This document shows positions 1 through 10,792 of a stretch of 64,000 nucleotides of DNA, one piece after another. Every line of letters begins with the position of its first letter. Position 1 is the stretch's first letter. The DNA is from Eucommia ulmoides. Its lineage: Eukaryota; Streptophyta; Magnoliopsida; Garryales; Eucommiaceae. The notes beneath the pieces are model-generated. The model did no database searches, was not told where the DNA came from, and was given only the letters and a program-made list of their open reading frames with translations. Made by a program: the position numbers and the translations under genes. The DNA lies in assembly GCA_016647705.1 (NCBI GenBank), contig CM028334.1, forward strand, positions 9,891,546 through 9,955,545. Direction: 5' to 3'.

Positions 1-480
1 CGGTGTCGCCAAAACCGTCTTCTTCTTCATTCGTCATTGTCGTCGTCTTTCTTTTGGTATTTCGTCGTCGTCTAGGGTTTCATCGTCATCGCCGAAACCC
101 CCCAAAACCTAATCGCAATCGCAATCGTTTGATTTTCAATCTTTTTAGTTGCGTCTTCTCGTTTGATTGATTTTCGATCTTCTCAGTTGCAATCGTTCTT
201 AGGGTTCGTTTGAAGGCGAACGACGACGACAGCGAACGACAGCAATCTCTCCCAAATGGATTGCGACGAATTTGTTCGCAATCGCAATCTCTCCCAAATC
301 GAAGAACATCTTGTTTCAAATTTGTTCTTTGTTTTAATTTATTCTTGGATGAGTATGGTTTTTATTCTCAATTTTGCTATGGTTTTTGTTCTTGGATGAA
401 TATGATTTTTGTTCTCAATTTTGCTTTTGTTCTTGGATGGGTATGGTTTTCATTCTGAGTGTTGTCTAATTTACCCAAAC
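1..480. repeat. Pyrimidine-rich low-complexity block with short tandem repeats
   Basis: The first 300 bases are rich in TCGTC, TTCTTC and AATCGCAATCG words, like the exon/5'UTR-like interiors of non-autonomous DNA elements. From 342 to about 470 a unit starting TTCTTGGATG is repeated three times (starts near 342, 389 and 430) with substitutions. No ORF here looks like a protein gene. The left side is cut by the window edge, so the full element is not visible. Confidence 0.5.
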
Positions 481-483
481 AAG

Positions 484-730
484 AAGATTTGTAAATGACG
501 GGATTTGAAAATCTTGGATTTCGAAATCTCATCATTTTACAAATCTCTTATATTTATCAAATCCCTTACCTCAAACGCAACCATAGCGTTATCAATGTGA
601 ACATTCACATTTCTGTTAATTAATGTTGATGTTCACACTATTTCGAAACAATAAATTGAAACAAATTTAAATCCCAGTGTGAACATTCATACTACTGTTT
701 TAATAGTTGTGAATGTTCAAAGGAAAAATA
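484..730. repeat. Inverted-repeat cluster, possible MITE end
   Basis: AAGATTTGTAAATGA at 485-499 is matched in inverted form by TCATTTTACAAATCT near 530-545, and GGGATTTG near 501 pairs with CAAATCCC near 559. Further on, TGTGAACATTCACA-like palindromic words recur between about 596 and 720. This is what remains of MITE-like foldback DNA. I found no target duplication. Confidence 0.35.
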
Positions 731-2874
731 TAAGTTGTAAGCATTTTTAATCCCCGTAACTAATTTCCTTTTGCATTTCTCTCTTAATCTTTCTCTCTCC
801 CCAATGGCTACCATTTCCAAGATCAGAAATCCATGACCTACTTATTCCCCAACATTGTTTACATCCAGATCTTATCCGCCTAGATGTTTCGTTGATCTTC
901 TTCTCCTTTGCTCTAATACCGTTTTTTATATCCATTCATCTAGATTTTCGATATGCAACAACCATGCTCCATGGGCCTCCTTGGTGTATGTTTGATATCT
1001 TTAGTTAGAAGATATTAGTATAATAACCTTATTGCTCATTGCGCAAAGTTTTTTCTAGAGTTTTACCATATAAGGGAGACAAAGATAGCAGACCAAAGAG
1101 ACATATGATGATGATGATGATGATGATAATGATGAATGGGAGCAATGATCCCTTGAAACGATCCTTAACAAATAAGTTTTAGAGAATGTAATATGTTAAT
1201 AGTATCAACTATATCAGTAGGGATAAATGGTGATTAGTCTTAAATAACGAATGTAATCTGTTAATAGTTCCATTTAAAAAAGAAATTTTAATTTAATCCT
1301 TTAAATTTTGTTCCCAATTGCATATGAGATTTTTTTTTTTTTTTTTTTTTTTAAGTTAAAGATAAAATAAGAGACTTGTCACAAAAACACCTTTATTTCA
1401 ATTTGATTCTTAAACTATTCAAAATAAATAGTCTCAATTGAAATTATTCAAGCTTTAAGGATTAAATTAAGACAATGACAAAACCTAAAAAAACTGATGA
1501 AAATTGCACAAAAGACAAGTACGGTGAGAGGTAATAAAATTGTGGTTAGAGTTTAGATAATTACACCTCTTAGTTAGTGAGAGAAAAAAAAATATATGTA
1601 TGCAAAACCATGTCCACTAGCAATCACGACACTTATCAAGTGTCCACTAGCAAAAAAACATTCATGTGTACCCATGGTTGTCAACCCGGGTATGCATGCC
1701 GTCCCTGGGATTGTCAACCCAAGGTTCGGCATTTATACGAAAACAAAAAATAAAAAAATCACCGTATATTGGGTGACGTTTTTTGGCTTATATTCAGGGT
1801 TGGTAACCCCGGATTTTAATACTCAGGGTTGGTAAGGGTTTTATAAAAAAATAATTTATAACTATTTTTCAAAAGAAAAAAAAATTAATATTTATGTAAA
1901 CAACTCCCATAAGAGTCTCACCTCTTATTTTAAGCTATAGTTTGGTTCCCAAAATATTAATCGGGCCATAGTTTAACATAACTCATACTTGGACCCCTTA
2001 AGCAATGGATTAATGTCGTTTAATCTCAAAAATAATAGTTTTTTCAAAAGGTGCCAAAATGCAAACTAAAACGTAGTGTGTGGATCGAAAGTATAAATTG
2101 GCTCAAATTCACTATCAAAATGTAAAATTGACCCATAATTTTCGAATTTTAAAAAAAGGATGGGGTTGTGAGTTGGCCATAACATGAGTTGAGTAGATGA
2201 GGAGATATTTTTTGGATGATGTTCATGTTGCATAGGGAGAAAAGGACACCACATAGATATTTTATATATAGCAAGTAGTTGGCTTCCTAGTCCAAACATG
2301 TGACTACCTTCACTTCAAAGGCCTTTTGGGGGTTAGTTTTTTATATTCATTGGATTTTGGAAGCAGATAATGTTGGCAGGGAGAGTGAAGCCCACGGTTT
2401 TTACTTTCTAGTTTTTATTTTTTAATTAATTTTTGGGGTTTTGTGTTCTGGCCCATGGTTTTTGAAACTATGGGTTGATTGATTGATGATACCAAGATGA
2501 TCGACTCTTCTAGAAAATATCTATTACTGTGCATATTCAAGAATATTGTTATGCAAGTATATTTCTCATTTACTTCCTTGTTTTTTTTTTTTTTTTTTAC
2601 CATTAATTAAAAAAAATTCTATTATTTATTAAATACTAGTCAAATTTTTATCATTTTTTTTTTTGTCAAAAATTACTTAATTTTGTAATCTTCTGATGGA
2701 TACAAAGTTATTAAATTTTTTATTATAATAATAATTTTATCCTTAACTATTTAAAAATAATTAAAAATTAAAATACATAAATATCTCTTTAATTTTATAT
2801 ATATATATATATATATTTTAAACTAATATGCCTATTTAAAAAAATATATTTTTAAAATAGTTCAGTACACGCAG
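731..2874. other. Intergenic DNA, no gene seen
   Basis: This stretch is AT-rich with an ATG/GATGAT microsatellite at about 1105-1136, a T tract near 1331-1351, and an AT microsatellite at about 2798-2820. A short CG-containing patch at 1600-1830 repeats CAGGGTTGGTAA-like and GTCCACTAGCAA-like words. The ORFs are short and show no recognisable protein features. Confidence 0.6.
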
Positions 2875-3432
2875 ATGGTCTTTTTCTTCTCTATCTTTCT
2901 CAATCCCCCTGCATCTGTACTTTTGCACATAGATCGGTGTCGATTTGTGCGCCGGAGCACAGATCCAATTTGGTCAACATGTAGGTGGTTTTCTTCTCTC
3001 TCTCCCTCCCCCTATATTTGTGCATCCCAACACAGATCCAGTCTTGTCTGTACTCCGGCGCATAGATCGGTATACTCGGAGGAGAAGAATGATGAGAGAG
3101 AAAGAGAGATGGGGACTTCTCAATCGAAGCAGGAGATTTGGGATGCTCATTGTGTCTGGGTAGATCCTTTTGACCTTGGGCAATGGAAATTTGGGATGTT
3201 TGTTGTGTCGCCCTTGAGGAACACAAACGATGAGAGAGAAAGAAAGATGACAGGTTTCTCGATCGGAGCAGGAGAAGAATTCTTGGATTTCTCCGATGAG
3301 AATTCGCTTGAGAGCATCAATTTCAACAATCTCTTTGTGGGGATTAACGACAGTGATTTCTTTACAGGATTTGTAGAGAAAGGAGGAGGAGGAGAAAGGG
3401 TGACGGTGGTGGATGGGACAGTGGGAGGGTAA
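2875..3432 (+). CDS. Doubtful 185-codon ORF in a possible captured gene fragment
   Basis: An uninterrupted frame runs from an ATG at 2875, but I recognise no domain. The second half, from an in-frame methionine near residue 79, is less biased and contains an acidic FLDFSDENS-like stretch. A possible splice donor (GGGTAAGTG) lies just at the stop, so this could be a first exon. The DNA is internally repetitive: a segment with GATGAGAGAGAAAGA then a GGAGCAGGAGA-like end occurs near 3090-3143 and again near 3230-3285, and ATAGATCGGT and ACAGATCC words recur in 2930-3075. AT-rich sequence borders both sides. I favour a gene fragment carried in a non-autonomous transposon over a live host gene. 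Confidence 0.2.
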   Translation: MVFFFSIFLNPPASVLLHIDRCRFVRRSTDPIWSTCRWFSSLSPSPYICASQHRSSLVCTPAHRSVYSEEKNDEREREMGTSQSKQEIWDAHCVWVDPFDLGQWKFGMFVVSPLRNTNDERERKMTGFSIGAGEEFLDFSDENSLESINFNNLFVGINDSDFFTGFVEKGGGGERVTVVDGTVGG

Positions 3433-3659
3433 GTGTAATTTTTCAAAAAATTAGGTGTAAAAAGTATATTTTAAAAAATAGAGGGATATTGTGATTTATT
3501 TATTTTTTTAAATAAAAGCTTAAAAAATATATTTTTAAGAGTATTCATGTCTTTTTACTAGGTAAAATGGTCAAAGGGAGTGACCGGTATTTTTCAAAAG
3601 ACAGGAGAGATTTGTGATTTTGAATAAAATGACAGGGAAAGTAAAATGATCATCGACTG

Positions 3660-3990
3660 GCAAACAACTGATTTAATTAAAATCGACCACAATAAGGCCG
3701 ATTGATCACTGTATGGGTTGAGAATAATTTTTGGAGGACTAATTAGAGGATTTATAAAAGAAACGAGTCTAAAAGAGTCGATTCGTTCTTCCTAGACCAA
3801 AATGAATTGATACTTCAAGAGCCAATTCATTTGGTCTGGAACTAGGTGAGCATCGGCTCACTAAGAGCTGATGCTCTCCGAGAACCCTACCCAAATAGGT
3901 TTTATGCAAAGCTTACTTGGGTAGGCTTATGCTTCATATAAGAAGCCTACTACGCACACGCTTCCTATAGGAAGCCTACTACACTCAAGC
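3660..3990. repeat. Run of consecutive hairpins
   Basis: Several perfect or near-perfect inverted repeats follow one another. AGACCAAAATGAATTG (3794-3809) pairs with 3823-3837. GAGCATCGGCTC (3848-3859) pairs with 3865-3876. CCTACCCAA (3886-3894) pairs with TTGGGTAGG (3917-3925). GGCTT near 3924 pairs with AAGCC near 3943. GCTTCCTATAGGAAGC (3960-3975) is a perfect palindrome. AAGCCTACTAC occurs directly twice (near 3943 and 3973). The stems are short, separate and in series. The function is unknown; a transposon leader or subterminal region is the simplest explanation. Confidence 0.7.
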
Positions 3991-4019
3991 TTCAATGGAA
4001 CACCTTCTATAGCGCTAGT

Positions 4020-4335
4020 CCCCGGGCGACACCGATATAATCGAGGAACAATTGCCTAAATTGATTAGGTATGAGTTCGTCCACGATCATCAATGACTGG
4101 CCATCGATGGGCAGATATAGAAGGATCTAAACATTCTGCAATGTGATGGTCACCTCGCCTACACGTGAGTGAAAAATGTGGGTGTCCTTCCTCTACCACT
4201 CAACTAACGTCGTGATCAAGGTTGGACCCCAAATGAAGATGGCAGATCCGCGAGAAGTCGTAGAATCCAGTCACCAACAAGATAGGTCTTAGGGACGGGT
4301 GGGGCGTGCTGGGATCACTCTGTACACGGATGACC
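4020..4335 (-). pseudogene. Decayed plant-mobile-domain (PMD, aminotransferase-like) fragment
   Basis: Reading the minus strand in shifting frames gives an ATGFYDFSRI-like stretch, then a VTITLQNV...LLYLPIDGQS-like stretch. In the plant mobile domain family (PF10536) the corresponding sequence pairs a GF...RL segment with a 'MTITLQDV..LLGLPIDG' core. The frames are broken by stops and shifts and no full-length ORF remains. PMD proteins occur both as host genes (MAIL1/MAIN) and as passengers in MULE and gypsy elements; the surroundings here favour a transposon origin. Identification is from motif memory, not a search. Confidence 0.45.
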
Positions 4336-6180
4336 TTCGGGCATCTAATATCTTGAAATTTGTTAGCCAACTTTTATTCAACATTCTACTACTTTTAATT
4401 CAACAGTAAGGAATATTGTATATTTTGCGTGGTATTATGAAAGGACATTGTATAATTAATTAGACAGTTAAATTCTTGTGTAATTACTTGGCCCTGCCAT
4501 ATAGATGATGAACGGTGCTCTGCTTACAACGTTAAAAAAGATGGATTTGTAGGACCTAACTAACAAACCGGAGGAACTTGTATCGTATCAGTCATTTATG
4601 TAAATGCAAAAATAATGAACCAAACTCTATTATCTCATTGAAAAATATATAACAATATTGATAACTGTTTTTTTACAAATATGATAATACTGAAATAAAG
4701 GGAGATTTTTCAAGCTTCCAAATTCAAACAAACTAGTTTTAGACCCGCATAAACCCGCATAATATGCGGGTTTAGGAAAAATCATATTAGTATATATTTT
4801 TTATTTAAATATTACACGTACAACAATTGATTGTTTAATTTTATATTTAATTTATCTTATGAAAGTATGAAAAAAAAAAAAAAAAGTTAATACTGAAAAA
4901 TAAAAATAAAAATAAAATTGTAAGCTAAAAAATAAATAATGTCAACCTCTGAAATAATTATTATTCATCACTCACATTTATTTTTAGAAAATAGAATATA
5001 ATATGTAAATAATCTGGATTATTTAAATTTTCTATTTTCTTTAAATAATAGTTTTAAAATAAGTTAATATGTCTCTTTTTATATTATTTAAAAGTTATAT
5101 CTAACTAATTGATGGAGATAGAGAATTTTATTTTATTAAATGGTTGGAGAGAGAGAAGGAAATGAAGAGATAAAATTACGTATAATTAATTATAATGAAA
5201 ATAATTTTCAATTAAAATATGGATAAATTTCAGTAAAGGTTTTAGTCATTGTCATTGGAAAAATTTATAATAATATCCCATGTCATTTGGAAAATATCTT
5301 CGACCCTCATTTTTTTTTATATTAAATATAAAATAACATATTTATCCTTGATACTATATTATTAAAAAATTAATTAAAATTATCTAATAAAAAATTACTC
5401 TTATAACCATCTTAAAAGAATTATAATTTTGGTTTTTAAATTCAGTTTATGTAAATATATTTATAATTTTTTTTAATACTTTTGAGATCAAATGATAGCT
5501 GCTACATTTTTTAAGTATTTAAAAAGTATTTCGTGCTGATTTTTTAGAATTCAAAATTATTATGAGAATTAAAAATTGTTAATTTATATAATACATTTTC
5601 TATTCTAATTTTTTTCCCTTTTTGGGATCTAATGATAGTTTTTTGTGTTTTTTGAGTATTTAAAGAGTGCTTACTGCTGAAATTTTTAAATTTAAAATTA
5701 CTCTAAAATTAAATATTTTTTTATCTATGAAATTTAATTACATTTCATATACAAGTTGTTTAATTTAGTTTTTTTTTTTTAATTATTTGGTGAAGTTTTC
5801 ATAAAAGATTTTATTTACTAATACTTTCACTCGATTAGAAAATATTAGGCTGGTGAGTTTTCTATTTGTAATTATAATTATTTTTTAAAATTAAAATAAT
5901 TATAGATTTTATTTTTATTTTTATTATTTATTTATTTTTTTGTGAAATTTTCAAAAGGTAGGAGGCTTATTGATGAAAAAAGAAAAAAGGAAAAAAAAAA
6001 ATATAAGAACTTAGGAATAGGTTGAAATAATTAATAAAAAAAAATTAAAACTCACCAAAAGACTTGAAGGAGTCATTCTCAAATATCATTGAAAACTTCT
6101 CTCTCTTTCCACTTTTTTATATTAGTATTAGATTAGATTAGATATGATACTAAGACTAATTTCAAATCAAAACTCTATGC
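4336..6180. other. AT-rich intergenic DNA with a short palindrome
   Basis: No gene is visible. AAACCCGCATA at 4751-4761 and TATGCGGGTTT at 4763-4773 form an 11-bp-arm palindrome around one base, preceded by a direct copy of CCCGCATAA. Such a hairpin in AT-rich sequence is typical of DNA-transposon ends, but I could not find a partner end. The rest is A/T homopolymer-rich sequence. Confidence 0.5.
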
Positions 6181-6219
6181 AAAAATACATTCCTAACCAT
6201 CAATTATCAACTACAATAA

Positions 6220-6790
6220 AAAAAGACACAAATTCACAATAACCCCTTAATTTTTGGAAAACAATAAACTTCATATTACAATTTCATCAAATTACAAACA
6301 ATTGACAAAAAATTCACCACACCACTAATTATAAATATACATAATTAATAATCAATAAAAAAAAAAAAAGAAAAAAGGCACAATTTCATATAAACCCCAA
6401 ATTTCCAAAAAACATTATATATAAACCACAAATCTCACATTTTACGAAATTCAGCGCAATCGAAGACAAATTGGAAACATGGGTACGCAAATTACATAAT
6501 TAATAATTAATTAAAATAAAAAGACACAATTTCACATAACCCTAAATTTTCACAAAAACATTACACATAAACCCTAAATTTCACATTTTACCGAATTCAA
6601 CACATTTCAAGATAAACTGAAAACATATGCATTCCAAATTACATAATAACAATCAATTAAAACCAAAAAATGCACAATTTCATATAAACCCCCAATTTCT
6701 ATAAAAACATTGCACATAAACCCTAAATCTCACATTTTACCAAATCTAACACAATTCAAGACAAATTGAAAATATATGTACATATTATCA
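6220..6790. repeat. Tandem repeat, period about 142-150 bp, roughly four copies
   Basis: A unit starting CACAATTTCA, then containing ATAAACCCTAAAT, CTCACATTTTAC and a CAAGACAAATTGAAA-like end, recurs with starts near 6225, 6379, 6521 and 6671. The copies differ by substitutions and small indels, so the array is not young. It is non-coding and sits about 100 bp from CACTA-like sequence, so it may be part of the same element. Confidence 0.65.
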
Positions 6791-6879
6791 TCATAATATA
6801 CACTACCTTAGCGTTCCAACATTTAATCCAAGCATAAATAAAAATAAAAATAAGATTTTTTTAAAAAGTGATTTCGAGA

Positions 6880-7290
6880 ACTTACCCAAAACAAGAAGAA
6901 CAAATGATCACAATAGGAGGAGTGATAGATGAGGACATGAAGACCAACGATTTTCGGCGGCTATGGAAGTGGGTTAGGGAAGAAGCAGAACAAGAAGGAG
7001 AGGAAGAGTAATGGTTGAAAATGCTATCGTGTTCTACGTTCTGGTCACTGCTTATAAGACGATGAAATTGTTATCCTTAATACTGTTTTAATTTAATAAA
7101 AACACTATTAGGAATAGCGTCTTCATAGGAGATGTTGTTCATGGTAGCGTTTTCAACCGCAATACACTTAGTCATTTTTCAGGTTTTTGTAACATTTCGA
7201 TAGATGAAAACACTATCCTAAATTGTGCCTTCATTATTAAAGACGCTATTTAGGATAATGTCTACTGGCAAAAAATATTATTTAAGATAG
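6880..7290. mobile_element. CACTA-like subterminal repeat region
   Basis: Short words around GACGCTATTTAGGAT, AACACTATCCTAAAT and ATAGCGTCTTC occur in both orientations between about 7070 and 7290. This is the pattern of subterminal repeats in plant En/Spm (CACTA) elements. The sequence resumes after the solo LTR at 8332 (GATAGTATTTTTTAGA). I did not find a definite CACTA terminus, so the superfamily is inferred. Confidence 0.35.
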
Positions 7291-8331
7291 TGTAACCACC
7301 CGGTTTCCCTGGGTCGTCACGTGGTTTCTAATTGCCTCAATGAACTAACGAATATTTTATTTTTTTTATAAAATTCGAGAAATTTTACAAACTAACGGTG
7401 ATAATTAGAATTATCGAATTACCAATATTTTATTTTATATAAATCCGAGAAATATTTTACAATACGACGGCGATAATTATAATTTTCGATTTAACTGATT
7501 TCAACGATAAATAATAATTATAAGTTTTACTACTAGAAATTTAAATAAAAATTTTGTCACCGTTTCGTTCTCACCGGCCCTACAATCAAAACTGTAGGGT
7601 TGTGAGCCAACGTTCAGTAGAATTTCAACTCCTCTAATACGTATATCTAATTAATATAACAAATAAAACACATATGCATGATTTCCACATAATTTTTACA
7701 TAATCATAATTATTTTATGGAAATTAACAACTATAATTCGACGACAATAATAACATAGATCTCACAATATAAAAATTAAATACATATATTAAAAAAGTTA
7801 GAAATTCTACATAAAATCCGAAGGCAAAATCCGAATCGAAATTCTCAAAAACATTTGATATAAACTTGCAACCTTTTATATATATATATATGCTATTATA
7901 GGCTCCATATATCCTCTTATCACTTTAACATCCATGGCTATATTTATGGATTTATTATTATTATTATTATAATAATAATAATAATAACAATAATACATAT
8001 ATGTGTTAATCGCATACGTATATATGTTTTGATATTAATGTGTTGTCTTTATTATATGAAGACAACACATCTTAATATATATTATTATTTTTATTATTTA
8101 TACAAATATATCATTTAGAATAAAAAAAATATTAATTATAACCCAAAATTTTTAAAAATATATTTTAAATAACACAATAGTCCTAGAATTTTTAAACGTC
8201 TATCTAAAATTAACATTTGACCCAAAAAATTATCAAATATTATTTATACCATTAATTTAAAAAATAATTTCAAAAATATTAAACTTATATAAAATAATAT
8301 TTTCAAAAATATAAATTTTTGGAGTATTACA
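7291..8331. mobile_element. Solo LTR, 1041 bp, TSD GATAG
   Basis: The segment starts TGTAACCACCC and ends GGAGTATTACA, so it has TG...CA ends and imperfect inverted termini. It is flanked by the direct duplication GATAG (7286-7290 and 8332-8336). Removing it restores continuous CACTA-like sequence. No PBS, PPT, coding sequence or second LTR is present, so it is a solo LTR left by intra-element recombination. TGTAACRCCC/GGGTGTTACA ends are common in plant gypsy LTRs, but the superfamily is not certain. It contains AAT/ATT microsatellites around 7960-8000. Confidence 0.85.
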
Positions 8332-8336
8332 GATAG

Positions 8337-8602
8337 TATTTTTTAGATGTGTAGTATCTGGAAAAATAAATATCCAAGTCTCCTAATCAGAGAATTCGCC
8401 AAACTCCCCCTACAAGGGAGGAAACAACTCCATCACTTGAGTTACAAATTAACCTGTTTGTAAAAACAAATATGTTTAAAGTGTAATTATATTGTGGTTA
8501 AAATGAAATAAATTCTGTGTATAAGTGCTGAAATATATAAAATATAAGATAGTAAAATTAATTTATACAATTAATAATTAGGAAAGATGAATGATGATTG
8601 AT
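8337..8602. other. 3' flank of the six-exon gene, no feature seen
   Basis: AT-rich sequence between the CACTA-like remnant and the stop codon of the minus-strand gene. It should contain that gene's 3' UTR; no clear polyadenylation signal could be assigned. Confidence 0.4.
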
Positions 8603-10172
8603 TCAGTTGACAAGCTCCTCCTCTTTGGCAGCTTCTTCCAACTCTCTAAGCCCTCCAACCTTCTGTTCAATCTCCTCTATCAACTCCTCCCTCCACAACT
8701 CTGCCCTTGCTCTTTCTTCTATGTCATCTTGCTGCAACACAACTCATTCCTCAATCATCATTTTTTATTTCTTTATTTTATTTATTATTGAAACATTGAA
8801 AATCTATATGATGTCTTTCCAACGTGGATTTACGTAGAACATCGCGCCACTATACCAACATTGTATATAAGAGAAAGATGAGGCCCAAACTGAGAAGTCA
8901 AGTAATAATCGATGGAAGAAGGCATAATTGTTCCAACGGACTGTGGGGGAGTCGCAATATACAGCTCCCCAAGTGCGTCTATGTCATTTACAAAAATATA
9001 TGATAAAAAGCAAAGTGTACCTTCTCATAGATCCAATGCCCAGTGCCATCTCCTCCTCTTCCTCTGTAATATTCAGAGTCATAGAATGGATCCTACATAA
9101 AAATAAAAAAATAAAAACTTTTTCTGATACTAAATGTATGTAACCTTAAAATTGAATTAAGGAAAAAAATTAATAATTCATTGTTAGAATTGTATGTAGA
9201 ATCTGTGAGGCTTCTCAAACTAGTCTATATATAAAAAGAGTTATTTAACTTGATACCATATGATTTTAAGTTGAAATCTCCTAACATCGTATGGGAACTA
9301 AATTTGAGAAGTCTCGTTTGTTTGCCTCTAATTGTTTGAATGCTTATCTTTTCTCTTCTGTTTGTTTGATTGCATCTTGTATAAGGATAGATTGCACGTG
9401 AAGGTAGGTGCTAAAATCCCACATCAAATCAAAAGGAGTTATTCCCCAAGATATTATATGGTTTTAAGTTGGGACATCTTGACTTTCATAAGGAATGCTT
9501 ACTTTTGTGGAGCCAAAGAAGCAGCATCCCCAACATGTGAACATGATGTAAAAGACATCTACACAAAAATAGCTTAAATTTAAACAATAGAAAAGAAAAA
9601 AAAGGGTAAATATGTTAATAATATGTAGGAATACTCACAAACATTCTTAATAGTTTCATCACTAAGGTGCCAAATGGATTTGTGGGTAATAAGGTCCCTT
9701 TGACCTTCCGCATGCTCCACTAATACTGCCATCAGAGGCCAATCTGGTAAAGCATTCGTTTTACTCAAATCACCCCTTTTTTTCTTTCCACATTCAACCT
9801 ATAAAATTGACATTTAAATAACCAATAATTCTAAATATAAATAAAACTATCAACATGAATCTTAACTACCTGTTTGACAGACCGTTTAAAAGTTCGAAAT
9901 GCAATTTTTTAAAATTTAAAAACAATATTTTGAGACATAAACCTTGGTCCAGGCGTTGCTAAATCCCGAGAATTGGCACTGAATAAGCTGGAAAAAAAAG
10001 CAAAAAAAAAAAAAAAGCTCAAGAACCACATGAACATCAATTTCAAAAACAAGAAAAATGGAAATGAGCAACCAGATTTTACTGATTTGGGTAGTGGGTT
10101 GGAGTCCAATCTGGTGGTTTTGAAAGCAGAAGTACGAACAAGTTGCCTGAAATTCATAACAGCTTCAGCCAT
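8603..10172 (-). CDS. Six-exon gene, 180-aa plant protein of unknown function, single membrane span
   Basis: Six minus-strand exons join in frame with GT-AG introns: 10172-10083, 9978-9943, 9798-9639, 9558-9503, 9092-9021 and 8731-8603. They total 543 nt (180 codons plus TGA), and all junctions are phase 0 except exon 3/4 (phase 1). The start is the MAEAVMNFRQLVRT methionine at 10172. This N-terminus is basic, Ser/Thr-rich and lacks acidic residues apart from Glu3, consistent with (not proof of) a mitochondrial presequence. Visible parts: a WPLMAVLVEHAEGQRD block (about residues 62-77), IWHLSDETIKNV (84-95), a Cys/Phe-rich hydrophobic segment (96-112), GGDGTGHW (127-134), and a Glu-rich helical, coiled-coil-like tail (139-176) with ELWREELIEEIEQKV. 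I recall similar conserved plant proteins without a function and cannot name the family. The short exon 2 is the least certain part. A copia element lies about 330 bp upstream of the ATG. Confidence 0.82.
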
Positions 10173-10504
10173 TTTTCTTTCTCAATGTGGAGTGATGGTG
10201 AGAAAACCAGTAGTGGTATTTTCTTTTTTCTTTTTCTTTTTTTTTTTGTGTTGTATTGTGGGAGGGAAAATAGGATAAGAAAAAAAATTGTATCCACCCC
10301 TTTTTTCATTAGACTCGACTTCATCTTCTTGAACATGCCTCTTCTTGTTCGGTACGAAATGGCCAACATACCCCTACCTTTTTTTTTAAGAAAAATAAAT
10401 AAATTAAATTCCTAAAAAGTTAAGACAAGCCCCCAATTTACATCGACTTCTTTTAAAAAGCTCAAAATAATTTATAGCCCCAAATTTTTAATGAGATAAT
10501 AATT
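10173..10504. promoter_or_regulatory. Short 5' flank of the six-exon gene
   Basis: Only about 330 bp separate the ATG from the copia 5' LTR, so the minus-strand gene's 5' UTR and proximal promoter must lie here or reach into the LTR. T-rich tracts are at 10220-10250 and 10375-10390. No firm TATA box for the minus strand could be assigned. Confidence 0.4.
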
Positions 10505-10702
10505 TATTAGAATTTGAGGGAGCATCTTTTCTATTCCTTCTAGATGAAGAGTTTGTTAGTTGTTCGCTTGTTAAAACTTGTTGAAGTTTATTAGTTTAGT
10601 TTTTCATATGCCTATAAATGAATGGTTCCTTGTAGTTGAAAATCAATGAGAATTCAATTTCCAATCAACATTTTTTTTTTTATTTTTTTTTATCTTCTAA
10701 TA
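10505..10702 (+). repeat. 5' LTR of the copia element, TA...TA ends
   Basis: It begins TATTAG and ends CTAATA, a perfect 6-bp inverted pair, rather than TG...CA. A TATA box (TATAAAT, 10613-10619) sits in the expected place for the LTR promoter. The next base begins the PBS. Confidence 0.88.
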
Positions 10703-10714
10703 TGGTATCAGATG
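10703..10714 (+). other. Primer binding site of the copia element
   Basis: TGGTATCAGATG directly follows the 5' LTR and matches the first ten bases of the usual TGGTATCAGAGC complement to the initiator tRNA-Met 3' end; the last two positions differ. Confidence 0.85.
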
Positions 10715-10792
10715 AAATTGTTAAAAAATAGTAGACCTACTATTGAAGAACAACAAAATTGCTGCTCATTTTAGCCCACCGCCACTAACATC

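Noticed and set aside
8912..8990. Extra exon in the six-exon gene (frame with ALGELYIATPP)
   Set aside because: Exon 5 joins exon 6 in phase without it and there is no good donor after it; it is treated as intron.
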